64,000 nt of DNA from assembly GCA_033557465.1 (NCBI GenBank), contig CM066032.1:61478955-61542954 (forward strand). The letters are read 5' to 3'. Below are positions 41,160 through 50,914 of this stretch, one piece after another. How positions within the stretch are numbered: position 1 is the first letter of the stretch; every line of letters starts with the position of its first letter. A program made the position numbers and the translations under genes. Under the pieces are notes generated by a model. That model was not told where the DNA came from and did not search any database. It saw only the letters and a list, made by a program, of their open reading frames with translations. Source of the DNA: Ichthyophis bannanicus (lineage: Eukaryota > Chordata > Amphibia > Gymnophiona > Ichthyophiidae).

Positions 41160-43142
41160 CTACCCTTTCAGCAGCCATGCCATCAGGTTGAGGGACCTGA
41201 GATTGGGATGTAAGAGACAGCCCCGTTCCTGGGACAGGAGGTTGGGCCTTGTCCCCAGCGGGAGTGGGGTCTCCACTGCCAGCTGGAGGAGAAGTGGAAA
41301 CCAAGGTTGCCTTGGCCATCTGGGGGCTACCAAAATGACCGAGGCCTTGTCCCGAAGGATTTTGAACAGAGTTCGAGCCACCAGGGGCGTGGGAGGAAAC
41401 ACATAAAGGAGGCCCACCGACCAGGAGATCAGAAATGCATCTGCAGCCATCCTCCTGGGATGTGGCTGTCTGGAGCAGAACCGGGGCAGCTGATGATTCT
41501 GCGGACTGGCAAAGAGGTCTATAGACGGATACTCCCAGCAGTGGAAGATCTGCTGGGCTACCTCCGGATTCAATTGCCATTCGTGAGGTTGAAGAATTTT
41601 GCTTAGTTTGTCCGCCAGGTAGTTCTCTTGGCCTGGCAGGTAAACCGCCTTGAGAGACATACCCTGTCTGATGGCAAAGGAGCAGAGGTCCGGTGCCTCC
41701 TGACACAGGGCATGGGACCCTGTCCCTCCCTGCTTGTTCACGTAGAACATAGCCACCTGATTGTCTGTCTGTACGAGCACAGATTGATGCGAGAGAACAT
41801 GGCAGAAGGCTTGCAGAGCTAGGCATATCACCCGGAGCTCTAAGAGGTTGATCTATTGTGTCCCCTCTTGGGGAGACCACAACCCCTGAGTGCAGGAGTC
41901 CTGACAATGGGCTCCCCAGCTCAGCAGGGATGCATCTGTCATCAAGACTCTTGAAGACACCAGAGGTTGGAAAGGCACTCCTCCGAGCAGGTTGGGCAGG
42001 TGAAGCCACCAAACCAGCGACTTTAGCAGTCGTTTGGACACCCTTACCCTGTCTTGGAGTCAACCTGTGGCCTGCGTCCACTGATTCCGGAGGCACCACT
42101 GAGCTGTCCTCATGTGGAGCCGGGCGTTCGGGGTCACATGCACTGTGGAAGCCATGTGTCCCAAGAGACGCAGGAAATGCCTTGCTGATATTTGAGACTT
42201 GTGGTTTATCTGGCACACAAGCTCCCAAAGCCTCTGCGCCCTGTCCAATGACAGGTAAGCCTTTGCCTGCAGTGTGTCTAGTTTTGCCCCAATGAACTCT
42301 AAGTTCTGAGTGGAGAGAAAGGTGGACTTTGCCTGATTTATGACAAAGCCTAGATGTTGCAGTATGTTGATAGTGCGAGTTGTGGCCTGTTGGGCCTCCT
42401 GAGGCGACGGGGCCCTGATGAGCCAGTCGTCCAGGTATGGGAAGACAAAGATACCCTGGTTTCTGAGAAACCCCGCCACCACCGCCAGGCATTTGGTAAA
42501 CACTCTGGGGGCGGAGGCTAGGCCAAATGGAAGTACTCTGTACTGGAAATGGTTTCCTCCCACTACAAATTTGAGATATTGTCTGTGGTCTGGATGTATG
42601 AGGATGTGTGTGTAAGCATCCTACAGGTCCAAGGAGCATAGCCAATCTCCCTGGTGGAGGTATGGCAGCAAAATTCCAAGGGAAAGCATCTGAAACTTTT
42701 CCTTCACTAGGAACTTGTTTAAGTTTCACAGGTCGAGGATGGGCCTGAGGCCTCCTGTTCGCTTTGGTATCAAGAAATACCTGGAGTAGAAGCCTTGCCC
42801 TTGCAGGCCGTGTGGTACTGGTTCCACCACCTGATCCTCCAGGAGACCTGCTAACTCCTGTAAAAGGAGGTTCCTGTGTAGAGGAGGTCTTAGAGGCTCT
42901 CCTAGAAAATAGAAGGGGGGCACCTGGCTGAAGTGGAGCAAATAGCCCTTTTGGACTATTTGTAGGACCCAGGTGTCTGTGGTGACTGCTGGCCACCTGT
43001 AGGCGTACAGGGTCAGCCTCCCTCCTGTGCCCAGTCTCACCCCTGGCTGGAGAGAGACCAAATAGTGGCTGTCAAAAACCCCCAACCGGCTGGGAGGGAG
43101 ATGGTGCCTGGGGCTTTGGGGTCTTCTGCTTACACGGGCCAT
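41160..43142 (-). pseudogene. DIRS reverse transcriptase-RNase H (element 2), broken
   Basis: 43142-42726: RT fingers (GFYSRYFLIPKRTGGLRPIL). 42563-42060: VLPFGLASAPRVFTKCLAVV, catalytic YLDDWLI, FIGAKLDTLQAKAYL. 42041-41853: LMTDASLLSWGAHC (RNase H). 41831-41160: VQTDNQVAMFYVNKQGGTGS, ENYLADKLSKIL and IDLFASPQN. Stops between these blocks (near 42720, 42605, 42060 and 41850) inactivate it. A second frame (42996-40834) stays open for 720 codons across it and through the SINE repeat; see findings. Confidence 0.88.
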
Positions 43143-44984
43143 GCCCCCTGTCCCTTGGCCTGCTGCCCATGTTGGGGAGCTGGGGAGGCCTGGTGAGTGG
43201 GGTAGTGCGGTAAGCAGTACTCTTCCTCGGGAAAAAGGGCTTTTTCCCCGAGCCCTTCTTCTTAGAAGGGGCAGAAGTCTTTTTGGAGAGTCTTGTCTGG
43301 GTCAAGTACTCGGACTCGATTTCCACAGCCTTTTCGGTCATGGGTTTGCCAAACAGGTTCTCACCTCGGCATGAGACATCGACCAACTTGTCCTGTACCC
43401 ATAACTCTAGGTCCGACGACATTAGCCATGCCTGGCATCGGGCACCGATGCTGGCTGCGGCTACCCGGGCCAAAGCCTCGAAGCCCTCATAGGCTGCTCG
43501 AGACATGAACTTTGAGCACTCTCGAATCCCCGTGGACAAGGCCTTGAATGTCCGCAAGGGTTCCTCGGAGAGGCCAGCTGAGAACCCGGCAATTTCCTTA
43601 GCCAGGTCCTGTAAGTACATGCCCATGTACGGCTGGTATGTTTGGACACGGCATGACAGCATCGAGCCCTGGTAGCACGTTCTGCCGAGGGTGTCCAGGT
43701 TCCAGGCTTCCCTCCCAGGAGGCAAAGAGGAGTGTGTTTTTTGGCTCGTGAGCCTTTGCATGGCCGATTCCACAACCATGGAGTTGTGCGGCAGCTGTGC
43801 CTTCTGGAATCCAGGGCTCTTGCGGACTCGACAGATGGAATCGACCCGCCTGCTGAGCACCAGCATCGAGGCCAGTGATTCGCACATATGGAACAACAGC
43901 CGTTCCTTCATCAGAGGAACCGGTACAGTAAGGGCTTCCTTCAGTGGAAAATCATACTGGAGGGCGTCAGGCTCTTCGGCTCAAGGCTCCTCCTCAGCGT
44001 CCACCAGGAAGGCCAAGGCCTTGGCCATGTCCTGTACAAACTTCGAGAACCGGGTATCCTCCAGAGGAGACCTTCTCCAAGGTTCGGGCCCCGGTGAGTC
44101 CGATGGGACACACCGGGTCCGGTGGGTGCCCAGGGAGTCTTCATCCTCCGTCTCCCAGGCAAAGCCCTCCGAGGAGGAGTTGAGGGGCTCCGGCCGTGAG
44201 GGCTTCGGTCTCAACCGCCCCGATGCCAATGGCACCAGTGTCGACGACCTCGGTCCCGAACGGGAGGTCAAGGGAGACCTTGGCCGAGGATTGGCTTGGC
44301 CTCTGGGGTCAACTTGGACGTCGAGGTCCCGGTGGTCGGGGCAGATGGACCGGTGAGACCGGCCATCAGTGCCCGCTGCTGCTCCATGAAGGCAGCCATG
44401 CTGCGCTCCAAGGCCACCATTCTGAGACCGAGTCCAGAAGGCTCCGCAGCCTCCGGCTCGGGTCCCGACACCGTCGGGCCCGATGCCGGTTCTCCCGGAG
44501 GAAAGTTGAGGACAACAGTATTTACCTTCCTCGGTGTCTCCGGCTCCGTGCAAGGTACCTTGGCAGGCCGTTCCGACTCCAAGGACCCAGGGCAGCGGTC
44601 AGGACTCCGAGACCTGGCCCATGAGGAGCCAGGCCTATCAGAGGCATCCAACGACGCCGCCCTCATGAGTTTTTTCTTCCTCTGGTGTTCCCTGGAGGGA
44701 GACCCCCTCTCAGAAGACCCCCGATGGTGCTCGGAGTCCGAGTGCTCCCGAGATGTCGAGGCTTCTGATGAGGTCCGGACCCGGGTGGATGCGGACTCTG
44801 AGAAAATCTTCTCACGCTGCTGATGCTGCCTACTTCTAAGTGCCTTAGAAGACATCTTGCCACATGGGCCACAGGCCACCGGGTCATGGGCGGCCCCGAG
44901 GCATCGGAGATAGCAGTCATGTGTGTCGGTGAGGGACATTAACGTTTTACACCGATCACACTTTTTAAACCCGCTGGCAGCCAT
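43072..44984 (-). pseudogene. DIRS gag-like ORF1 (element 2)
   Basis: Likely start ATG at 44984 (MAASGFKKCDRCKTLMSLTD). The Cys/His cluster CDRC..HDCYLRCLGAAH..C matches elements 1 and 3. A Ser/Arg-rich middle follows (STREHSDSEHHRGSSERGS). Around 44270 the frame breaks; DTRFSKFVQDMAKALAFLVD continues in another frame at ~44070-44000. 43911-43072 is a 279-codon open C-terminal half (QLPHNSMVVESAMQRLTSQK, CRGENLFGKPMTEKAVEIE, basic KKKGSGKKPFF tail). Confidence 0.85.
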
Positions 44985-45214
44985 TGGGAGAAAAAGGGCC
45001 CCTGCGAGGTCAAACAACCGGTCTGACAGAAAAAGAAAAAGAGCGTGAATGCTAGTCACTAAGGACAAAAACCAAAAAACAGGGACCGGATCTGATACCG
45101 GTGTACCGAACCGAGGCGTGGAGAGGAACCGGCGTTGAACCGGGTCAAAGACAAGAATCTTTTGAGAAGTTGACGCACTTTTTCTATGAGGGATTCGAAC
45201 CATGTCCGTTGGGC

Positions 45215-45391
45215 TCTGCGGAAAAAGGGAGACTGAGCAAGATGGCACCCTTGAGCGGAAGGGGACCGCGCATGCGTGATGCAATCCCAAAGGCTTTCTT
45301 TGAAAGCTGGGGAATTGCTCCACACCAGGGCTCTGTCAGCGCCGATGTCACCCATATGTGAGGACTGACTTCCTGCTTGTTCCTGGAGAAA
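45215..45391. repeat. DIRS element 2 right inverted terminal repeat
   Basis: Contains GAGCAAGATGGCACCCTTGA and ATGCAATCCCAAAGGCTTTC, inverse to 37770-37900. Ends CTTGTTCCTGGAGAAA. Confidence 0.88.
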
Positions 45392-45715
45392 CTGTATAGT
45401 AGTCTCCACCATCCTGACAAAGCTGTTCCAAACTTGGAGAAATGGTTGCTGTTAGATAAATATGCAGCCCGAGCTAACTGACTGAGGGAACGTAATCAAA
45501 GGTTGAAGGTTATAACCTTCCTCCTCCCCAGCTATTGTGGGAGGGTAATCGGGTCAGGTAACATTGACAGCTGCGGACTCAGAAGGAGTCAAGAGAGCCC
45601 CCTCAGAGAACCAGGAGAGGGAGGGGGAGCGGAGATACATTGTTGTAATTAGTAAATGTTTGTTGTTGGTTGTTGATGGTGTTATTATAAAACTTAAAAA
45701 AAATTAAAAAAAATA
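45392..45715 (+). mobile_element. L1-type LINE, 3' end (continuation of 33550-37714)
   Basis: The first ~75 bases continue the L1 ORF2 C-terminal frame (LEKWLLLDKYAARAN, then TGA at ~45482). A ~230-bp 3' UTR and an A-rich tail follow (AAAACTTAAAAAAAATTAAA). It joins the L1 body in frame once the DIRS element and one GAGAAA are removed. Confidence 0.85.
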
Positions 45716-45886
45716 TTCCACTGTTAATGTTCCTCAGCGTTCCTTGTAGCTCAGTTTCCCCATGGAAATGACTCCCTCCTTGATGATATTATTTAGTATT
45801 ATTACATTCAAGTACACAGGAAAAGTCTTGGTAAAATGTTCAATGATGCTGTGATTACAGGAATCATAAAAACAAATAAAACATAC

Positions 45887-45975
45887 CTGTTACCAAAAAC
45901 CCTGCTGAGTTCATCTAAAACATTATTCAGTTTGACTTGTAGTTCCTTCAGAGTATCACTGGCTTCAGGGTCCAG
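45887..45975 (-). CDS. UNC13: UNC13 (Munc13) family coding exon, MUN domain
   Basis: 89-nt exon on the minus strand, acceptor TGTGTTTGCAG before 45975, donor GTATGT after 45887. The frame reads [15 protein letters not shown] and [14 protein letters not shown], which I recognise as UNC13 MUN-domain sequence. It ends with two bases (AG) that join the C at 25489 to a Ser codon, so the two exons are consecutive and in phase across a ~20.4-kb intron. That intron contains the CR1, the L1 and DIRS element 2. The exon is undisturbed. A 46-70-bp AT-rich flank and then the half-LINE follow upstream. Confidence 0.88.
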
Positions 45976-46070
45976 CTGCAAACACAGACACAGTTTACTT
46001 GTTAGAAGCTATACAACTCTCTTAAATTCTGTGTATTCAATTATAAATGGTCAGTAAGTAATAGAAGGTT

Positions 46071-46085
46071 AGCAAGTCCCCTTTT
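46071..46085. repeat. 15-bp target-site duplication, left copy
   Basis: AGCAAGTCCCCTTTT here and at 47717-47731, exactly bordering the half-LINE. The last four T could also belong to the tail, so the certain length is 11-15 bp. Confidence 0.85.
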
Positions 46086-46343
46086 TTTTTTTTTTTAATT
46101 TAATATTTATTCAAATTTTACAATTATTACATCCAAAAAAAAAAACTTTGAATGATATGAACATGAGCATAGTCATCATGGAATATCCAAGGCAATAATC
46201 ATCTCCCCAAGGGGTATACACAACATCATAAATATAACTAACGCTCATATTGTAGACCACAAAAAAGAAAAGGAAATAAGGGGAGGTCCTAGGAAACTAC
46301 CTAATACAAAGGAAAATTTTTACCATACAGGGCAGGTAAGGAC

Positions 46344-47606
46344 TTAAGCATCAGCCAGTACCGGGGGTACCGTCAAAGCCACATTAATAACTTCCCTAGC
46401 TTCCAGGAACCCCAACAACTGTCCAGGATCAAAGAACAAAAAACATTTTTGTTTATACATCACAAAACACTTTGAGGGAAATTTAAGCTGGAAGGAGGCT
46501 CCCAGCGCCACCACCCTAGGGCGCAGCGCTAGAAACTCCTGCCTCCTCAACTGCGTAATCCGAGCTATGTCAGGAAATATACGTATCTTGGATCCCAGAA
46601 ACTCCTCATTGAGGTTCCTAAAATACAATCTAAGGATAAAAAATTTGTCAGATTCTAGAGCAAACGTTACAAGAAGAGTAGACCTCTCTGAGATGACCTC
46701 CAGGGAGGATTCTAAAAACCCCGTAAGGCCAGCTCTAACAGGGGCACCCTCAGAGTCATTGGGCCTAACGGCCCCCTGACCCTTAGACAAATACTGCACA
46801 TGCACCATAGGTGGTATCTGATCCATAGGGACCTTCAAGATCTCTAAAAAGTATTTTTTAACCATCTCCATCGATGACATTATAGGAGAACGTGGGAAAT
46901 TCAAGAGGCGCAAATTACAACGCCGAACCTGATTCTCCATATACTCTAATTTCCTAGCTGTTACAGCTCTGTCTTTAACTTGGGCAGTTACTAACTCACG
47001 CAGCTGACCAAGTTCATGCTCCACTGTAGAGAGTCTCTCAGCTTGCTGACCTTGTACTCCAGAAAGAGTTCCACTTGAAGCTCGAATCTCCAACATCTCA
47101 GTACTCACAAAGCGAAAAATATCCTTTAGGGAAACATTAAGCGCTGCGATACCATCCCAGAGTGCCTCCAAAGATATCACCGCGGGTCTCTCCAACACAG
47201 GAATCCCCGAAAGAGCCACTGCTGTACTGGGCGTCCCAGGTAGAACTCCATGCCTGGAACTCGGCGGCGCTGCTGTTCCTGCCAGCCTCCCAGCCACAAC
47301 CGGGCCATTCCCAACCACCAGAGCCTCTCCTGCCGCCCCATCCACCGGTGTACTCCCTGGCAAACCAGCGGGAAAGGCAGCCTCCGGTGAGAAAATACTT
47401 CCGGGACGCGGTGGAGGGGTACGTTCCTCCGAAGAGAACAAAATACCCGATGCACCCAGCGACGGTTCTTCCTCTCTCGCCGCTGCCGAAGATGCCGCCT
47501 GTCCTCCGACCGCAAAGCCACAATTAGGCAGAGTTCGCTGGGTCAATGGCGCCGGCAAGACAGCCCCAGGAGGAAGGGATGCTTGCTTTTGCTTCTTCCG
47601 CCCCAT
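46344..47606 (-). CDS. L1-type ORF1 protein, intact (420 aa)
   Basis: RNA-binding chaperone of L1-type RNPs. I prefer the ATG at 47606 (MGRKKQKQASLPPGAVL); an in-frame ATG 11 codons upstream (47639) lacks a basic start. Layout by residue: ~1-160 Ala/Pro/Gly-rich; ~165-235 coiled-coil-like (QAERLSTVEHELGQLRELVT); RRM entry VRRCNLRLLNFPRSP at ~240; RRM body with LESSLEVISERSTLLVTF and FILRLYFRNLNEEFLGSKI; C-terminal domain with QLRRQEFLALRPRVVALG and FPSKCFVMYKQKCFLFFDP. No stop or frameshift, so the insertion is young or the ORF is selected. Confidence 0.85.
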   Translation of the reverse strand: MGRKKQKQASLPPGAVLPAPLTQRTLPNCGFAVGGQAASSAAAREEEPSLGASGILFSSEERTPPPRPGSIFSPEAAFPAGLPGSTPVDGAAGEALVVGNGPVVAGRLAGTAAPPSSRHGVLPGTPSTAVALSGIPVLERPAVISLEALWDGIAALNVSLKDIFRFVSTEMLEIRASSGTLSGVQGQQAERLSTVEHELGQLRELVTAQVKDRAVTARKLEYMENQVRRCNLRLLNFPRSPIMSSMEMVKKYFLEILKVPMDQIPPMVHVQYLSKGQGAVRPNDSEGAPVRAGLTGFLESSLEVISERSTLLVTFALESDKFFILRLYFRNLNEEFLGSKIRIFPDIARITQLRRQEFLALRPRVVALGASFQLKFPSKCFVMYKQKCFLFFDPGQLLGFLEAREVINVALTVPPVLADA

Positions 47607-47686
47607 CAAAAAGTTTAACGGGGACAGCCAAAGACACACACAGACAGAGCTTCAGCCAACGTAGCACAACCGGTCAGAGCGTCCTG

Positions 47687-47700
47687 CCGCCATCTTGATT
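47687..47700 (-). promoter_or_regulatory. YY1-like motif at the 5' end of the half-LINE
   Basis: AATCAAGATGGCGGC on the minus strand lies within 30 bases of the element's 5' end. Human L1 carries a YY1 site of the same core at its start, where it positions initiation. Here the function is inferred from motif and position only. Confidence 0.5.
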
Positions 47701-47716
47701 ACCTCCCCCTCTAGTC

Positions 47717-47731
47717 AGCAAGTCCCCTTTT
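47717..47731. repeat. 15-bp target-site duplication, right copy
   Basis: AGCAAGTCCCCTTTT; pairs with 46071-46085. Confidence 0.85.
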
Positions 47732-47811
47732 AAGTACTTCTCTCTCTACGAATAAGAGCCAACAGCAATAACTCTGGAGGGTTTCTTCACATATAAAAAT
47801 ATAAGATGTGT

Positions 47812-48000
47812 CAAACTGCTCTAGACAAAAAGTCCATCAGGCCCAGCATCTTGTCTCCAACAGTGGCCAAACCAGATCACAAGAACCCAGCAGGATCCCA
47901 TGGCATAGATCCTTCCTTTATTATTCCTACGTAGGGATAAGCAGTGGATTTCCCAAGCCTATGCGGCTAAGAATGGTTTATGAACTCTATAAAAATAGTT
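47812..48000 (-). mobile_element. CR1 3'-UTR fragment
   Basis: Antisense CR1 terminal block (AGTCCATCAGGCCCAGCATC; GGATAAGCAGTGGATTTCCC), matching 5580-5690. Confidence 0.65.
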
Positions 48001-48007
48001 GACAACA

Positions 48008-48800
48008 TAAGAATTGCCATACTGGGTCAGACCAAAGGTCCATCAAGTCCAATATCCCGATTTCAACACTGGCCACTCTAGGTAACAAGTACATGACAGG
48101 ATCCCAAAAAGTAGCAAGACTGCATGGTGCTTACCCCTAGGAATAAAGCAACAACTTTCCCCAAACAGGAGAATAAACTTAACCAGATTTGCTAAATTTT
48201 TTTTATCACATCTGGCAAAACGTTCCAGAGCCTAACTATGCATTGAGTGAAAAAATATTGTCTATTTGTTTTAAATGTACTATTTTGTAACATCATGGCA
48301 TGTTCCCTAATCTTTGTACTTTTTGAAAAAGTAAACAAATTCACATTTACTTGTTTCATCCTCCTTATGATATTATAGACTTCTATCATACCTCCCCCTC
48401 TGCTGTCTCTTCTACAAGCTGATGAGACGTAAACTCTTTAGCCTTTCCTCATAGAGGGGTCGTTCTATTCCCTATATCATTTTTGTCACCTCTCTGTACC
48501 TTTTCTAATTCCACTACATCTTTTTTTAGATGCAGCAGCCAGAACTACACACAATATTCAAAATGTGATCACACCATGGAGCAATATAGAGGCATTTTAA
48601 TAGTCTTTGTTTTATTCTCTATTCATTTCATAATAATTCTCAATACTCTGTTTACTATCCTTGGCCATCGCTGCACACTAGACAGAAGATTTCAATGTAT
48701 TGTCTATAATAATGCCTAGAACCTTTTTTGGGGTGGTGACTCTTAATTGGGAATCCTGCATCGTGTAGAAATAATTTACTCTTCCTTATCTGCAGCACTT
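48008..48800 (-). mobile_element. CR1 LINE 3' fragment
   Basis: Plus-strand reading starts ATAAGAATTGCCATACTGGG (antisense CR1 end). It runs through the antisense post-RT block (TTCCAGAGCCTAACTATGCA) to the RT C-terminus near 48770 (CCTGCATCGTGTAG). Frames are broken. At ~48808-48850 a short CR1 piece in the opposite orientation (GTGGCAGATGAAATTTAATG) is joined to it. Confidence 0.7.
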
Positions 48801-48869
48801 TATGTATCTAAGTGGCAGATGAAATTTAATGTGGATAAGTGCAGCCTCCTGCAATTTCTTACAATGCAC

Positions 48870-48990
48870 ATGCGAGTGAAGCAGCCGCCTAGTTGTTAAA
48901 GCAGTAGGTTGGGGAACCAGGGAAATCAGGGTTAAAATCCTACTTATGCTCCTTCTGACCTTGGGCAAGTCACTTAACCCTTGAATGCCT
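48870..48990 (+). repeat. tRNA-derived SINE
   Basis: GTGAAGCAGCCGCCTAGTTG with A-box-like CCTAGTTGTTAAAG, B-box-like GGGTTAAAATCC and body CCTTGGGCAAGTCACTTAAC. Diverged; tail missing. Confidence 0.65.
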
Positions 48991-49431
48991 CTGAAACAAA
49001 CTTACAGGCCAATGCAGAAAGCTGGTGCTGAAGTTGTGTGCTATTAGCTGTGTATGCATTTTTGTAGTGCGCTGATAGTGTGAGACCTCTGCGCTGGTAT
49101 TTAGCAAAGGGCATCTATGCAAATGAGCTGTAAGCAAAACCTTGGCGTAAAGTTGAAAGAAGGGGAGTCAACACATGTGCAAACAATAAACATGCTACAA
49201 GTGGCCACGTGCGCATGTGCATAAATGTCAAACGCTCACATTATGCATACAGGACGTGCAGGATTTTTGGCACTTACCCCATAATGATCAAAAATATTAA
49301 GCCCAAAAACATTTTTTTATGAAATCACAACAAAGAGCCCTAAAATAAAAGATAAATAATATAAATGAGTCCATAAAACACACTAGGATAAGCAGCAAAA
49401 AATATTTCTTCTTGAATGTCAAATGTTCGCT
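48991..49431. other. Intergenic/intronic stretch, no recognised feature
   Basis: AT-rich after 49260. No coding frame or named repeat recognised. The sequence right of the next element (from 50372) continues it. Confidence 0.3.
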
Positions 49432-50371
49432 TACCGTATTTTCCGGCGTATAAGACGACTTTCTAACCCATGAAAATATGCTCAAAAGTCGGGGGTCGTC
49501 TTATACGCCGGTACATGTTTGAGAGGACTTAAAAGTACAGAGAAGCAAAATCCCGCTCTTGACCAGCAGATGACGCTCCGCTCACAAAACTAGTAGCAGT
49601 GATCCATAGACATAAGGAAGTCCTGCAACATTATAAGTATTGAGCAGTCAGCAGCACTTATAAAGACCTTCTTCAGGTTTAGCGCTGTGATCAGAAGGCA
49701 GAGACAAGATGCGGACTCATACAACAGTGCTCCCCAGACTTGCTGCAGATGCCCAGGAGGAAATTCAGCACAGCCCAGGACTTCCGGCACACTCCACACC
49801 CGCCAAAAATGCTTGGAACGCAAAGACGCTTATGCGTTCCAAGAGCACATGGCTATGGCCGCCAGCCCGCTCACACCGGTCAGGGGAGTCCAAGTTTCTT
49901 CAAACGTGGATTCTAGCAAGGCACTCACCTCCTCCCGGTCAGAAGTCGCGCTTCCCGCACGTTGAAAGCAGGGAGAATCGCCAATGTGCAGCTATCTTCA
50001 CTTTTGCCACAGGGTCTCCGGGCGATTCGCTATTCGGCAATGAGGCACCGGCGCCTCCGCACCGATCTCCGGTCCCCCGCCGACTTGCAATCACCTGCCC
50101 GCGCTCCCCTGGACTCGTTGGGGAAAGGCGGCACACTCGATCTTCTTTCTGCAGCTGAGAGCTGAAAAGCGGCTCCAGGTACAGGGATCAGCGCCGGTCT
50201 CACCGGTATTTAAAGCAGCAGCACTCAGGCCGCGAGAAGCAGCTCAGGGCTCAGGATCGCTGAAGAGGGGTAGTCTTATACGGCGAGTATAGGCCAAACC
50301 CTATATTTTAACAGGAAAACTAGGGGGTCGTCTTATACGCCCAGTCGTCTTATACGCCGGAAAATACGGTA
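49432..50371. mobile_element. TIR DNA transposon, non-autonomous (940 bp)
   Basis: Left end TACCGTATTTTCCGGCGTAT(AAGACGAC) and right end its exact inverse: 28-bp perfect terminal inverted repeats. TA at both ends could be a TA duplication as in Tc1/mariner-like elements, or part of the repeat. The motif CGTATAAGACGAC recurs inside both subterminal regions (inverse at ~49498-49511 and ~50331-50355), as transposase-binding sites often do. The GC-rich middle has no transposase. Superfamily uncertain. Confidence 0.8.
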
Positions 50372-50914
50372 TATGCTGAAGGATATACACAGAAACGTTT
50401 CACATCAAAGGTAACTTGCCCACTGCTACATACCCTGAAAAAGTCTTTCCTTACACGGGCAAAATGTTTAAGCCACCTCAGACTAGGCGTAGAAATATAG
50501 TGTCTCTCCTGCTAGTTATGAAATCCTCTACATATTTATCTGAATTGGACACAGGCCTTATTAGCATTCTAGTTTAATACGTGCATCTCATTTGCCTATT
50601 ATTTAAATACACTTGGTGTTGTTGTGTGCACATACTTTTCTTTTTCTATTTACGTGCACGTCAATCTCTTTTCTGTATTTGGCATGGTGGAACTTGTGCA
50701 TATAAATTGCATTATCTGTGTGCAAAGGACACACTAGACTTTCTGCATTGGTCCATTAGATTGTGCGATCTCCTGGGACAGGGAAATACCACCTGCAACT
50801 GAACGTAATTTACTTTGAACTATTTCTAAAAAGCCGTGAGCTAAATATGAATAAAAATAAAACTGAGCAATTTTGAATGGTTTTGTGTCATTTTAATAAA
50901 TATGGGAATAAGTC
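50372..50914. other. Stretch without recognised feature
   Basis: AT-rich, no long frame, no repeat I recognise. Confidence 0.3.

Larger units (their letters stand above)
37715..45391 (-). mobile_element. DIRS retrotransposon, element 2 (inside the L1)
   Basis: A ~7.7-kb element, or ~5.8 kb without the LTR-like insert (37950-39482) and the SINE (~40766-41155). Order on the minus strand: right ITR, gag, RT-RNase H, recombinase, internal complementary region, left ITR. Both junctions show GAGAAA (37709-37714 and 45386-45391), and the L1 reading frame continues across when the element and one GAGAAA are left out. Its ITR core has GTCAGCGCCGAC where elements 1 and 3 have GTCGGTACCGAC, so it is a separate subfamily. 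Confidence 0.92.
46086..47716 (-). mobile_element. ORF1-only L1-type retroelement (half-LINE, HAL1-like)
   Basis: On the minus strand: 5' end at 47716 with AATCAAGATGGCGGCAGGAC within the first ~30 bases, a ~110-bp leader, an intact ORF1 (47606-46344), a ~240-bp 3' UTR with AATAAATATTAAATT just before the end, then a poly(A) of ~15. It is flanked by a 15-bp duplication. There is no ORF2 sequence between ORF1 and the tail. The 3' UTR is unlike that of the L1 at 45480-45715. Mammals have HAL1 elements with this plan; alternatively this is one prematurely polyadenylated L1 transcript. Confidence 0.85.

Noticed and set aside
40834..42996. 720-codon ORF as a novel large protein
   Set aside because: It is the second frame over the DIRS RT-RNase H gene and runs on through a SINE tandem repeat. 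Kept as an observation on overlapping frames, not as a gene.
49687..50165. GC-rich ORFs as an exon captured by the TIR element
   Set aside because: Three overlapping frames on the plus strand and one on the minus strand are open only because of composition. No splice sites in suitable places and no recognised protein.
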